The notes below the pieces were generated by a model. It was not told where the DNA came from. It did no database searches and saw only the letters and a list, made by a program, of their open reading frames with translations. The position numbers and the translations under genes were made by a program. A stretch of 64,000 nt of DNA, from assembly GCA_963729935.1 (NCBI GenBank), contig CAVSPW010000010.1, positions 310,001-374,000 of the forward strand. Direction: 5' to 3'. Below, piece after piece: positions 44,235 through 53,727 of the stretch. This stretch comes from CAIKMD01 sp963729935. Its GTDB lineage: Bacteria; Pseudomonadota; Alphaproteobacteria; ATCC43930; CGMCC-115725. Numbering within the stretch: position 1 is the first letter of the stretch; the number at the start of each line of letters is the position of its first letter.

Positions 44235-46871
44235 CTACGCCGCCTTGGTGCCGACGAGATCGCGCGCTTTGACGGCGTCCTCGTAGGCGCGGAAGGCTTC
44301 CGCGAAACGCGGCCGCTCGGGCAGATCGTTTCCGCCCTCCCGGCGCAGCCGCGCTTCCGCGCCGCCGGCCAGCCCCGCGAGCTCCGCGGCGAAGGCGGTG
44401 CGCGCCGAGCCGGCGAGCGTGTGCACCTCGCGCATCAGGCTGGCCGCGTCGAGCGTCGGATCCGCGAGCCTTTGCAACCGGACGCGCGTTTCGGCCAGGA
44501 AGATCGCGATCATGCCGCGCACCGTCTCGGCGCCGAGATCATGGGCGAGGCCGGCCGCGGCATCGTCGTCGATGACCGGTCTCGCTTCCGCATCGTCCAT
44601 CGAACCAGGCCTGTGCGGCTGAGCCTCCCGACGTGATGCCGCCGCCAGCGCGCCGCGGATGGCGCTGACGAGCCGCGCTTTCTTGATCGGCTTGACGACG
44701 AAATCGTCCATGCCGGCGTCGTAACAGGCCTTCACGTCTTCCGGAAACGCGTTCGCCGTCAACGCGACGATCGGAACGGATTCATGCGGGCCCCCGAGCT
44801 TGCGGATGACGCGCGTCGCTTCGAGCCCGTCCATCTCGGGCATCTGCATATCCATGAAGATCAGATCGTACGACCCGGACGACGCGGCCTCGACCGCCTC
44901 GAAGCCGTCATTGGCGAGGGTCATATGGATATCGAGCTTCTTGAGAAGCTGCGTAATGACGAACTGGTTCGTCGGGTTGTCTTCCGCCACCAGGACCCGC
45001 ATCGGGCGCGCGAGCGCGCGCAGCGCCTTCACGAGCCCCTCTTCGCCGTCGGCGGGCTCGCGGCTTGCTGCCGCGAGGCTCTCGGCGATGGGGAGTTTCA
45101 GCGAGAAGCGGAAACTCGTTCCCTCGCGCTCCTTCGAGCTGACCGACATCGTGCCGTTCATCTGCTCGACGAGCCGCTTGCTGATAGCCAAGCCGAGGCC
45201 GGTGCCGCCGAAACGGCGCGTGATCGAGCTGTCGGCCTGGGTGAAATCGCCGAACAGATTGGCGATCTTGTCCGGCGGAATCCCGATCCCGGTATCCGTC
45301 ACGATCCATTCGACGGTCGCGGTGTCGGCGTCACGCGCGAGGCAACGGGTTACGATCGTGATGCCGCCCCTTTGCGTGAATTTGAGGGCGTTCGAGACCA
45401 GGTTCATCAGCACCTGACGAATTCGGCCCGCATCGCCGATCAGCGCCTCGGGGAGATCGGCATCGGCCGTCTCGTCGAGATAAAGCCCTTTGGCCGCGGC
45501 GCGCCGCCCCATGATGCTGTGCAGGTTCGCGCCCAGCGATCCCGGCGCGAAAGCCAGGGTCTCGAGCGCGATCTGGCCGGCCTCCAGCTTCGAGTAATCG
45601 AGGATATCGTTGAGAATTCTCAGCAAGGTGTCGCCGGAATCCCGGATCGATTCCACGATCTTTCGCTTATCGGGATCGAGCGTGTCGTCGAGCAGCAGAT
45701 CGGTGAGCGCCAGGACCGCATTCATGGGCGTCCGGATCTCGTGGCTCATCATCGCCAGGAAACTCGACTTCGCGCGATTGGCGGCATCGGCGGTCTTCTC
45801 GCGCTCGCGCAGCAATTCGGCTTCGGCGGCGACGCGGGCGTTCTCGGCCGCCGATCGCGCTTCGCGCGCGAGGGCCAGCACGCGCTGCTGTTTCGACCAC
45901 CGTCCGAGCATCGCGGCCGCCAGCGCGATCGCCAAGGCGCATCCGCCGGTAATGACGCTGAGCGTGATGGCGATCGAGGACCAATTGCCGAGGGCTTCCG
46001 CCTCGGTCGTGGTTGCGAGAATGACGAGCGGAAAATTGCTTACGCGCGCGGCGGCCTTGATCCGCATGAGCCCGTCGACGGGGCTCGGCTCGCGAATCGT
46101 GCCGCGATCGCCGCCGCGCAAGGCGCGCTGCCCGCCGGTATCGGGAAAGGTCTGGCCGATGACGCTGGAATGCGGATAGCGGGCCAGCAAGACGCCGTCG
46201 TCGCGGATCATCGAAATCGCGCTGGCCTCGCCGGGACGGACGGAGTGATAGAAATCCTCGAAATATTGCATCCTCATGGCGCCGAGCACCAGCCCCGCGA
46301 ACCGGCCGTCGAGGCCGTTCACGCGGCGGGCGAGATAGATGGTCCAGCTTCCGTCGCCGCGATTCTTTACCGGCACGCTGACGAAGGATTTCCGGCTTGG
46401 ATCGGCTTTCAGCGCCTTGAAATAATCCCGGTCGGCGACATTGACCTCGGGGATCGGCCAGTAGCGGGAGAAATTGATCAGCTTTCCGTCGGCATCGATC
46501 AGCGTGATCGCGTCGAGCTGCGGCAAGCCGTCCAGCTTTTCTTTCAAGAGACGATGAACCGCCTCGCCCGACATCAGCTGCGCGTAACTTTCGCCGTCGA
46601 CCACGCCCGCCGCATCGAGCCTTTCGACCAGGTTCGAAAGCACCAGATCGACCGATTGAAACGTGCGATCGGCCTCTTCGGCGAGGGTCTTGCTGCTGTT
46701 TTCGAGACTCCTTTCCGCCGCGCCGAGCTCATGCTCGCGCAGATTGAGGATCAAGCCGATATCGGCCGCGCCGAGAATGAGGATGAGAATCGCGGCGCTG
46801 AAATAGAGCCACCATTGCGACGGAAAGGCGACCCATGGGACCGGCTTGTTGCTCCCGAAATCGCTTGCCAT
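44235..46871 (-). CDS. Hybrid histidine kinase with Cache, REC and Hpt domains
   Basis: The 878-residue protein has two membrane helices (residues about 20-43 and 299-322) enclosing a Cache-type periplasmic sensor (AITLIDADGKLINFSRYWPI, DRDYFKAL, YLARRVNGLDGRFAGLVLG). The kinase core has His377 in MMSHEIRTPMNAV, ATPase motifs LVSNALKFTQRGG and DTGIGIPPDK, a receiver with Asp674 (FMDMQMPEMDG) and an Hpt domain with His817 (VHTLAGSAR). GGAAGGGTCA precedes the ATG. The signal is probably a small extracellular molecule. It is co-transcribed with the kinase at 42624. Confidence 0.93.
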   Translation of the reverse strand: MASDFGSNKPVPWVAFPSQWWLYFSAAILILILGAADIGLILNLREHELGAAERSLENSSKTLAEEADRTFQSVDLVLSNLVERLDAAGVVDGESYAQLMSGEAVHRLLKEKLDGLPQLDAITLIDADGKLINFSRYWPIPEVNVADRDYFKALKADPSRKSFVSVPVKNRGDGSWTIYLARRVNGLDGRFAGLVLGAMRMQYFEDFYHSVRPGEASAISMIRDDGVLLARYPHSSVIGQTFPDTGGQRALRGGDRGTIREPSPVDGLMRIKAAARVSNFPLVILATTTEAEALGNWSSIAITLSVITGGCALAIALAAAMLGRWSKQQRVLALAREARSAAENARVAAEAELLREREKTADAANRAKSSFLAMMSHEIRTPMNAVLALTDLLLDDTLDPDKRKIVESIRDSGDTLLRILNDILDYSKLEAGQIALETLAFAPGSLGANLHSIMGRRAAAKGLYLDETADADLPEALIGDAGRIRQVLMNLVSNALKFTQRGGITIVTRCLARDADTATVEWIVTDTGIGIPPDKIANLFGDFTQADSSITRRFGGTGLGLAISKRLVEQMNGTMSVSSKEREGTSFRFSLKLPIAESLAAASREPADGEEGLVKALRALARPMRVLVAEDNPTNQFVITQLLKKLDIHMTLANDGFEAVEAASSGSYDLIFMDMQMPEMDGLEATRVIRKLGGPHESVPIVALTANAFPEDVKACYDAGMDDFVVKPIKKARLVSAIRGALAAASRREAQPHRPGSMDDAEARPVIDDDAAAGLAHDLGAETVRGMIAIFLAETRVRLQRLADPTLDAASLMREVHTLAGSARTAFAAELAGLAGGAEARLRREGGNDLPERPRFAEAFRAYEDAVKARDLVGTKAA

Positions 46872-47233
46872 TGACCCTTCCAGCCCTTCGGGCGACGCGC
46901 GAAGAATCCTCTCCGCATCCTTTCACGCATGGCCGGGCGAATATCCCCGACCTCACGTTGCGGTTGTATCAGCCAGCCGTGAATGCACGCTTAAGAAGGC
47001 CCGGCGCGAAGGATAAGGACGGCTCGGCCTTAACCATGCCGCGCGATCGATGCGAAGGACGAAGGAAAACGAGAAGCCCGGCCTCGCGCCCCGCGCGTCC
47101 GCGCCTGCCACCAATGATGGAAGGGCGGATCGCGACGGCTCCGAGCCATGGCGTCGCCTTTCCCGCCTGCGCTTGCAGCACCCGCCAAGGAGACGCGTGG
47201 CGGAGCGCTTCGCCCTCGTGCTATGCTTTATCG
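46872..47233. other. Region upstream of the hybrid kinase
   Basis: I see no gene with codon structure and a credible start between 46872 and 47233. The kinase promoter must lie near its left end. Confidence 0.4.
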
Positions 47234-47446
47234 ATGCTGAAGCGAAGCCGTGGTCGCCCCCGCAAGCCGCGCTACGAAGCGATGCCCTCCAGGCTGCACG
47301 ACGATCGCGCCTGGATGCTCTTCGATGCGCGGACGGAGCGGCTGATCGCCATGCCGCTGCACAAGAACGCGGCCGAGACCTTGGCCCATACCTTGAACGT
47401 TGCGGATCTCAGCGAGCCCGTGATCGATTACGGCGGCGATCCGTAG
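47234..47446 (+). CDS. Small basic protein of unknown function
   Basis: The ATG at 47234 gives 70 residues starting MLKRSRGRPRKPRYEAMPSR. A basic AT-hook-like GRPRKPR motif is followed by a more structured end (DRAWMLFDARTERLIAMPLH, LAHTLNVADLSEPVI). There is no good ribosome site. It may be a small DNA-binding protein, but this is inference from the motif only. Confidence 0.45.
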   Translation: MLKRSRGRPRKPRYEAMPSRLHDDRAWMLFDARTERLIAMPLHKNAAETLAHTLNVADLSEPVIDYGGDP

Positions 47447-47592
47447 AGCACGCTGCGGCGAAATTGGCGGCGTTTCGCCTGGGAAAATGCGACCCCGTCA
47501 GGAAACGGCCGAGTGCGACCCGATCGTCGAGGGAAAGCGGGTTTGCGTCCTCGCCAGTGGCGGACATCTCGCGAATCCGAAAGCGACAAAGA

Positions 47593-48222
47593 ATGAGAGT
47601 GACGATCACCCGGAGCATCCTCAAGGATGCCTATTCCAATTTGACCGAACGCGCCCGAATCGATCTCGATTTCCTGCTGTTGACCGTTGCGGCGGCCGTT
47701 ATTTGCGCCTTCGGTTTCAAGATGAACAGCGCCTCGGTGATCGTCGGAGCGATGGTGATCTCGCCGTTGCTCTATCCCGTGATCTGCATCGGCGCGGCGA
47801 GCTATCGGAGGGATTGGGGCGCATTCGCGCGGTCCATCGCGACCTTCGCGGCGGGGTTCGTCGCCGCCCTTGCCGTGACGATCGCCATCAATCTATTGTT
47901 TGTGACGACGTTTCAATCCGAGGTCGTCGGAAGGCTGAGCGCATCGGTGCTGGATTATTTCTTTGTCGCGCTCTTTTCCGGACTGGCCGGAACCTATGCG
48001 TTCTTTTCGCCCAAACTTCACGAGGCCGTTGCCGGCATCGCGATTTCCGTCGCCTTGATTCCGCCCGTCGTCATGCTGGGCGTCGCGATCGCCGAACGAG
48101 ACGCCGATCTCGCTCTTGCCAGCACCACGATCGTGTTCTGCAACGTTGTGGGAATCTATCTCGGTTCCCTCGCGATGGTCGCCGGTTTGCACGGGATCAC
48201 GAAAGATCGCGGCGCGAGCTAG
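47593..48222 (+). CDS. DUF389-family membrane protein
   Basis: The ATG at 47593 gives 209 residues. It shows the DUF389 core: RARIDLDFLLLTVAAAVIC, FKMNSASVIVGAMVISPLLYP, and then HEAVAGIAISVALIPPVVML and NVVGIYLGSLAM, with five to six helices. Some relatives are longer and carry a soluble extension that is missing here. The family has no proven function. Upstream in-frame residues are basic and not part of the family. Confidence 0.83.
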   Translation: MRVTITRSILKDAYSNLTERARIDLDFLLLTVAAAVICAFGFKMNSASVIVGAMVISPLLYPVICIGAASYRRDWGAFARSIATFAAGFVAALAVTIAINLLFVTTFQSEVVGRLSASVLDYFFVALFSGLAGTYAFFSPKLHEAVAGIAISVALIPPVVMLGVAIAERDADLALASTTIVFCNVVGIYLGSLAMVAGLHGITKDRGAS

Positions 48223-48249
48223 ATCGGCGCATACGCCCGCGCGGCGCCC

Positions 48250-48320
48250 TCAAGCCGCGATCACGCCTTCTTCCGCACCCGGCAGCCAGAAGATCGCGCG
48301 CCTGCCGCGGCCCGGCTCGC
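48250..48320 (-). pseudogene. 3' end fragment of a histidine kinase gene
   Basis: The sequence from 48247 to 48320 matches 50249-50322, the end of the PAS kinase gene, at about 69 of 74 positions. It encodes GEPGRGRRAIFWLPGAEEGV followed by the same IAA and stop. No upstream kinase sequence is attached. It is a remnant of a duplicated or deleted paralogue. Confidence 0.72.
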
Positions 48321-48428
48321 CGCCGAAAGCTCTTGGGCGTCAAGCAACAGTAACCGTCGCTACGCGCCGCTGTCATGGAGCGGCGATAGGCTCCGCCATC
48401 TTCCAAACCTTTTGAGGGAGCTGCGCGC

Positions 48429-50051
48429 ATGACCACATCAGACAGCAAATCCAACACCGAACTGAGTTGTCGCAAGCTCCTCGCCGCCGCCGGCCTTGGC
48501 AGCGGGGCGATGGTGGTGACTTCGGTCCTCGGCACCGCAACAGCCATGGCGACCGAGTCCGATTCGAGGTTCTTCGACCCCGGTTCCGCGCCGTCCTTCG
48601 ATCCGGTGGCAACGCCGCCGGTCACGGGCCTCCATCTGCAATTCGGCGCCGATGCATCCTCGGAAATGGTCGTGTCGTGGCACACCTTGCAGCCGGTTCG
48701 CCACCCCCGCATCCTGCTCGGCAATCTCGACGGCGATCTCGACCAACTCGTCGCCGCCGACGAGGCGAGCTACACCGACGCGCAGTCGGGCCAGATCGTC
48801 TATGCCTATCATGCGAAGCTCCACGGCCTCGGCGACGGCCGCGACTATCTCTATGGCGCGCTCCATGACGGCGCCGATCCGCAATTCGGCACCTTCCGCA
48901 CCGCGCCGCGGGGCCGCGTGCCCTTCACCTTTACGAGCTTCGGCGATCAGGGCACGCCGACGCTCGGCAAGAAATTCGTGCCGCCGGCCGGCGTGACCTT
49001 GCCGAACCCGCCTTTCGTCAACGACAATCTCGGCGGGCCGGCCGGGGCCGACACCACGCTCGGCGTCGAGCGGGTGGCGCCGTTGTTTCATCTCCTCAAC
49101 GGCGATCTCTGCTACGCCAATCTCGCCACCGACCGCGTGCGCACGTGGTGGGATTTCTGGGCGAACAACAGCCGCAGCGCGCGCAACCGCCCCTGGATGC
49201 CGGCGCCCGGCAATCACGAGAATGAGCTCGGCAATGGGCCGATCGGCTATCGCGCCTATCAGACCTATTTCGCGCTGCCGTCCGCGAGCGGCCAGACCGA
49301 TGCGACGCGCGGCCTCTGGTATTCCTTCACGGTGGGATCGATGCGCGTGATCAGCCTCGCCAATGACGACATCGTCTATCAGGATGGCGGCAATTCCTAT
49401 GTTCGCGGCTATTCGAACGGCGCGCAGAAAGCCTGGCTCGAACAGGAATTGGGGCGCGCGCGGGCGGATAAGAGCATCGATTGGGTCGTCGTCGTGATGC
49501 ACCAGGTCGCGATCTCGACCGTCGACCAATTCAACGGCGCGGATCTCGGCATCAGGCAGGAATGGGTCCCGCTCTTCGACCAATACGGCGTCGACCTCGT
49601 GGTCTGCGGCCACGAGCATCATTACGAGCGCTCGCATCCGATCCGGGGCGCGCAAGTAAACACGACGCTGACGCCGATCCCCCAGGCAACCGCGACCGAC
49701 GTGATCGACACGACCAAGGGAACGGTGCATATGGTGATCGGCGGCGGCGGAACCTCGGTCCCGTCGAACACGCTGTTCTTCAACCCGCCGGCGTGCCGCG
49801 TCATTACCGCCGTCGGCGCGCCCGATCTGGTGACCGGCAAACGTCCGCCGATCTATGTGTACGAAGCTGCGCCGTGGTCGGCGGTTAGGAACGCCGCCCA
49901 TTCCTATGGCTTTGCGGCTTTCGCCGTCGACCCGGGAAGAACGCGTGGCGGCTACACCACGATCACCGTCACCTATTACGATATCGTCGGGACGGATGGT
50001 CAGATCGCGCCATTCGAAACCTTCACCCTGCGCCGCCTCCGCCGCGATTAG
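48429..50051 (+). CDS. Purple-acid-phosphatase-like metallophosphoesterase, exported
   Basis: The ATG follows GAGGGAG. The 540-residue protein has an N-terminal export signal (SCRKLLAAAGLGSGAMVVTS; CRK instead of a clear twin-Arg). A fibronectin-like PAP N-domain (GLHLQFGADASSEMVVSWHT) follows. The phosphatase domain has all metal motifs: FGDQGTP, NGDLCYAN, APGNHENE, VVMHQVA and CGHEHHYERSHP. Such periplasmic enzymes release phosphate from organic esters. No pho box was recognised. Confidence 0.9.
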   Translation: MTTSDSKSNTELSCRKLLAAAGLGSGAMVVTSVLGTATAMATESDSRFFDPGSAPSFDPVATPPVTGLHLQFGADASSEMVVSWHTLQPVRHPRILLGNLDGDLDQLVAADEASYTDAQSGQIVYAYHAKLHGLGDGRDYLYGALHDGADPQFGTFRTAPRGRVPFTFTSFGDQGTPTLGKKFVPPAGVTLPNPPFVNDNLGGPAGADTTLGVERVAPLFHLLNGDLCYANLATDRVRTWWDFWANNSRSARNRPWMPAPGNHENELGNGPIGYRAYQTYFALPSASGQTDATRGLWYSFTVGSMRVISLANDDIVYQDGGNSYVRGYSNGAQKAWLEQELGRARADKSIDWVVVVMHQVAISTVDQFNGADLGIRQEWVPLFDQYGVDLVVCGHEHHYERSHPIRGAQVNTTLTPIPQATATDVIDTTKGTVHMVIGGGGTSVPSNTLFFNPPACRVITAVGAPDLVTGKRPPIYVYEAAPWSAVRNAAHSYGFAAFAVDPGRTRGGYTTITVTYYDIVGTDGQIAPFETFTLRRLRRD

Positions 50052-50251
50052 GAACGGCGCTGCGCCATCTGACCGGATGACGACGCGCGGGCGGCTCGAC
50101 ATCGCCCGCGCTCGGCGCATCGATTGCCGGGGCACGAACGAAATGCGATCTCGCAAGCTTCTCGCGCGAAACCGCGCTCAGCCTGTTGACGCCCCACAGC
50201 TAGATCCGCGCCTTCGCCGGCGCAGCGCAAAGAAAGATCGGGCCGCGACCC

Positions 50252-51856
50252 TCAAGCCGCGATCACGCCTTCTTCGGCGCCGGGCAGCCAGAAGATCGCG
50301 CGCGTACCGCGGCCCGGCTCGCTCAACACCTCGATGCCGCCGCCGTGATGATCGAGGATCTGCTTGACCAGCGGCAGGCCCAGCCCCACGCCGAAGCCCT
50401 TGGTGCTGAAGAGCGGCTCGAAGATAAGCGGCAGAACCTCGGGCGCGATGCCCGGGCCGTTATCGCCGATCTCGATCTCGAGCCGGTCGCGCACGCGGCG
50501 GCTGCGCACGAGGATGCGGTATGGACGCCCGTCCGGCGCGTCGCCGCGCGCGGCCTCGATCGCCTGGACGGCGTTGTCGATCAGATGGACGATGACGCGG
50601 CGCAGCAGATCGGCGTCGAGCGAAACCGGTTGCGCGCCGACGCCGAAATCGCGGATGAGCGCAATTCCGTCCGCGATCCGCTTCTCGTCGAGGACCGCGG
50701 CCAGCCAGGCATCGACCGTCACGGCGCTACGCTGCGGCTCGCGGATCTGCGAGTATTCTACCAGTTGGGCGATGATGTTCTCGCAGCGTTCGATGCTGCG
50801 GCTGACGCGATCGAGCGGGCGCTCGATGGGAAGCGCCGCGGCGCGCGCGGCCTCGCCGATGGTATAGATCGTGTTGCGGATGGCGCTCAACGGATTGCGC
50901 AACTCGTGACTCACCGTCGCCGTCAGCCGGTCGAGCGTGGCGCGGCGCCCCTGTTCGACGAGCTTTTCCTGGAGCGCGCGCACTTCGGCCGTGCGTTCGC
51001 CGACGCGGCGCTCCAATTCCATCTCGGCGAGAATTTCCGCGGTGACGTCGCGTGCCGTGCCGCGATAGCCGCGGAAATTTCCCTGCGCGTCGAAGAAGGG
51101 CATGCCGCTGGTGCTCGTATAGTGGCTCGATCCGTCCGCCTTCGGGCGCTCGGTGAGGAGATTGCGGAACGGGCGCCGCGCGGCACAATCGGCCTCGTGC
51201 GCGTCCCATTCCCTCTCGCTGAGCATCGCGTTGCCGACCTCGCGCCGCGTCTTGCCGAGATGGCGCTCCGCGGTCTCGCGCGAGCCGTCGAAGGCCGTCG
51301 GCGAGAAATAGGTGAAGCGCAAATTCTCGTCCTGCTCCCAGATCCAGTCCGACGCGGTCTCGGCGAAATCGCGAAAGCGCGCCTCGCTGATCTGCGCCAG
51401 GTCTTGCGCCCTCTCGGCGAGGATGCGCGCCTGCGATAGTTCCTCGGTGCGCGCGGCGACCCGCGCTTCGAGTTCGGCGTTGAGCGCGCGCAACGCCCGC
51501 TCGGTCGCGCGCTCGCGTTCCACCAAGCGGTCCGCCTCGCGCCGCAGCAGCCCGACCATCAGCCCCATCGCCGGCGCGACCAGCGCGATCACCGCGGCGC
51601 GGGTCGCGTTCGGGCCGCTATAGACGAAAAGATGCTGCGGCACGGAAAAGAATATGGCCGCGTAGAGCATGTGAAACGCCGCGCCCGCGAGCCCGATCGA
51701 TACGCCGCCGCGAAACGCGCAATAGACGACCGCGAGCAAGAGCACGCCGGGCTGATTGGGGATGTCGACGCCCGAAGCCCCCAGCGCCCAGAGCGCCGCG
51801 CCGGCGGCGGGCACGACGGCGAGATAGCGCAGGCGATCGGCGAAGGCGGAAAGCAT
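50252..51856 (-). CDS. Membrane-bound PAS histidine kinase
   Basis: The 534-residue protein has three to four N-terminal membrane helices (residues about 10-105, DUF4118-like), a coiled coil, and a PAS/PAC domain (ARFRDFAETASDWIWEQDEN, FRGYRGTARDVTAE). The kinase core follows with His317 in ATVSHELRNPLSAI, HLIDNAVQAIEAARG, GDNGPGIAPE and GVGLGLPLVKQ. No response regulator is adjacent. Its last 74 bases recur at 48247-48320 as a separate fragment. Confidence 0.9.
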   Translation of the reverse strand: MLSAFADRLRYLAVVPAAGAALWALGASGVDIPNQPGVLLLAVVYCAFRGGVSIGLAGAAFHMLYAAIFFSVPQHLFVYSGPNATRAAVIALVAPAMGLMVGLLRREADRLVERERATERALRALNAELEARVAARTEELSQARILAERAQDLAQISEARFRDFAETASDWIWEQDENLRFTYFSPTAFDGSRETAERHLGKTRREVGNAMLSEREWDAHEADCAARRPFRNLLTERPKADGSSHYTSTSGMPFFDAQGNFRGYRGTARDVTAEILAEMELERRVGERTAEVRALQEKLVEQGRRATLDRLTATVSHELRNPLSAIRNTIYTIGEAARAAALPIERPLDRVSRSIERCENIIAQLVEYSQIREPQRSAVTVDAWLAAVLDEKRIADGIALIRDFGVGAQPVSLDADLLRRVIVHLIDNAVQAIEAARGDAPDGRPYRILVRSRRVRDRLEIEIGDNGPGIAPEVLPLIFEPLFSTKGFGVGLGLPLVKQILDHHGGGIEVLSEPGRGTRAIFWLPGAEEGVIAA

Positions 51857-52174
51857 TTTCTCGATCGATGATTGCGGTTGTGGAAGCGGACGGAAGACAA
51901 CCCAAAGGTTGCGCAGAATTTCCCTAACAGCGCGTCAAACGAGATGATCCGACGTGCCGGCGGCGATGAAATCGGCGAGCGCTCGCCGCCGAAAGCCTTT
52001 ACCCGTCGAGGTTGTCAAACCGGCCGGGAGCGGGTCCGCGCAAAACTCTTCGTTAACACAACCGTGGCAAGCTGCCGCGGTTTCGCTTGGCGCCTCGGCC
52101 AGGCGGCGCATGCCGCAAGCTGCACGTTATGCGTGCAACAAAGCCGGCGGCTGCGAAGGAGAAAGGGTCGAATC
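51857..52174. other. Intergenic stretch between divergent genes
   Basis: This holds the promoters of the PAS kinase (leftward) and the PAS-like protein (rightward). I see no FixK-like box or convincing gene. Confidence 0.4.
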
Positions 52175-52648
52175 TTGAGCAGCGCGGTTTCCCGGGCTTC
52201 GGGCTTTCCCGCCCCCCGGCGCGAAAAGCGCCTGGTGCTGCGCGTGCTCGAGATGTGGCGCCTGGCGCGCATCGGCGATCTCGCGCCGAAAGCGGGCACG
52301 CTGGGCCCGGCCGATGCCGGCGAGGACGCGCCGCATATCTTCATGATCGATTTGTTCGACGACGGAGCGCCGCGCTTCGCCCATGTCGGCGAGGCCGTGC
52401 GCCCGGCCGGATTTCCTTCGACGCCCGAGCCGCGCCTCAAGGATTGCCCGCGATCCTCCGTCCTCTACCTCGTCAGCCGGCACTGGCACGAGATCGTCGA
52501 GCGCGGCGCGCCGGTGACGCGCGGCGGCGAGGGCGTCAATGACGGCAAGCCGGTGCAGTATCGCGGGACCATGGCGCCGCTCGTCGATGAGGACGGCGTC
52601 ATTTGCAGCATCATCGGCGCCGCGAATTGGCGCGTGATCGAGGATTAG
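52175..52648 (+). CDS. PAS_5-like domain protein
   Basis: The TTG at 52175 follows AAGGAGAAAGG and gives 157 residues. No in-frame ATG upstream fits. The sequence LRVLEMWRLARIGDLAPKAG, FMIDLFDDGAPRFAHVGEAV and IICSIIGAANWRVIED-like end matches small PAS_5 (PF07310) proteins, which are widespread and uncharacterised in alphaproteobacteria. It is followed 1 bp later by another gene. Confidence 0.74.
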   Translation: MSSAVSRASGFPAPRREKRLVLRVLEMWRLARIGDLAPKAGTLGPADAGEDAPHIFMIDLFDDGAPRFAHVGEAVRPAGFPSTPEPRLKDCPRSSVLYLVSRHWHEIVERGAPVTRGGEGVNDGKPVQYRGTMAPLVDEDGVICSIIGAANWRVIED

Positions 52649-52649
52649 C

Positions 52650-53099
52650 ATGGCGCTCCCCTCCGCGAGGACCAGTGACGCGCCGGCCAAGACCTACGAG
52701 GTGCAGCGCTACACCCAGGGCCGCTGGACCGTCGACGCCGTCTCCGACGACAAGGAGATGGCGATCGAGCTGGCAAAATCGCTGATGGGCGCACGCCGTC
52801 CGCCCAGCGGCGTGCGCGTGATGTCGGTGATGATCTCCGACACCGGAAAGTTCAGCGAGGTCTCGGTCTACCGCTCGACCATGGCCGATCAGGGCCGCGA
52901 GGCCGCGCCCGCGCCCAAGCCCAAAATCGAGGCGAAGCCCAAGGCCCAGGCGGAGAGTCGCGACTTCAAGCATTCGGGCCAGGCCCCCGCGGCCGCGAAG
53001 AAAAGCGGGTTCCGCAAATTCCTCTTCGCACTGCAGATGGCCTTCGGCCTCGGCGTCACCTTGGCCGCGGGCGAGGCCCTCTATCTGATGATGCGCTGA
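52650..53099 (+). CDS. Hypothetical membrane-tethered protein
   Basis: A 149-residue protein starts 1 bp after the PAS_5-like gene. The N-terminal part (TYEVQRYTQGRWTVDAVSDD, ELAKSLMGARRPPSGVRVMS) looks like a small alpha/beta domain. A proline/lysine linker and a single C-terminal helix (LFALQMAFGLGVTLAAGEAL) follow. The cluster suggests a tail-anchored partner of the PAS protein. Confidence 0.68.
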   Translation: MALPSARTSDAPAKTYEVQRYTQGRWTVDAVSDDKEMAIELAKSLMGARRPPSGVRVMSVMISDTGKFSEVSVYRSTMADQGREAAPAPKPKIEAKPKAQAESRDFKHSGQAPAAAKKSGFRKFLFALQMAFGLGVTLAAGEALYLMMR

Positions 53100-53115
53100 C
53101 GCGGCTTCATTCCTC

Positions 53116-53688
53116 TCAATAGAGGAAGGGGATCAGCGCCCAGCTCTCGGCTCGGTACCGCTCATAGCCCGGCAGGGCGTGGCACAGCAGCGCCTCCTCG
53201 GCCGCGACCCGGCGCAAGATCGCGGCGAAGGCGAGAACGAGGGCCGCGAGCCCGCGCCACTCGCCCTGCGCCAGCGCGGTGCCCAAAAGCGCGAGCAGCA
53301 AGCCCGAATAGATCGGATGGCGCAGCACGGCATAGGGCCCGCTGCGGATGAGCACGGGCGTGTCCTTCAACGCGACCGTGCCGCTCCATTCGCGCCCAAG
53401 ATGCAGCCGCGCCCAGATCGCGAGAGCGATGCCCGCGGCGGTCAGCGCCGCGCCGAGCGCGCCCGTCGCGAGGCCGGGCGCGAAGAAGCGCGCGAGCAGA
53501 AATTCCGGCAGCAGGCCGCGCGCGAGCAAAAGAAAAGCGACCAAAAGAAAGAGCGCGCTATCGAGCGCGCGCGTGACCACGTCCTCGCGCCGGCGCATCG
53601 GCTTGACCTTGAGCGCGGCGATCGTCCAATAGGCGAGAAAGACGATCCAGCTTGCCTTGACCGCCCAGATCGGCGCGAGATCGAGCAT
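53116..53688 (-). CDS. Isoprenylcysteine carboxyl methyltransferase-like membrane protein
   Basis: The 190-residue protein has five helices and the C-terminal motif of the ICMT/phospholipid methyltransferase group: SGPYAVLRHPIYSGLLLALL, then AAEEALLCHALPGYERYRAE. This motif binds S-adenosylmethionine in bacterial ICMT-like enzymes. The substrate is not known. It converges with the gene at 52650. Confidence 0.85.
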   Translation of the reverse strand: MLDLAPIWAVKASWIVFLAYWTIAALKVKPMRRREDVVTRALDSALFLLVAFLLLARGLLPEFLLARFFAPGLATGALGAALTAAGIALAIWARLHLGREWSGTVALKDTPVLIRSGPYAVLRHPIYSGLLLALLGTALAQGEWRGLAALVLAFAAILRRVAAEEALLCHALPGYERYRAESWALIPFLY

Positions 53689-53727
53689 CGCTCTTTGCGC
53701 GCCGCGGCGGCGCTATTCCTTCGTGGG

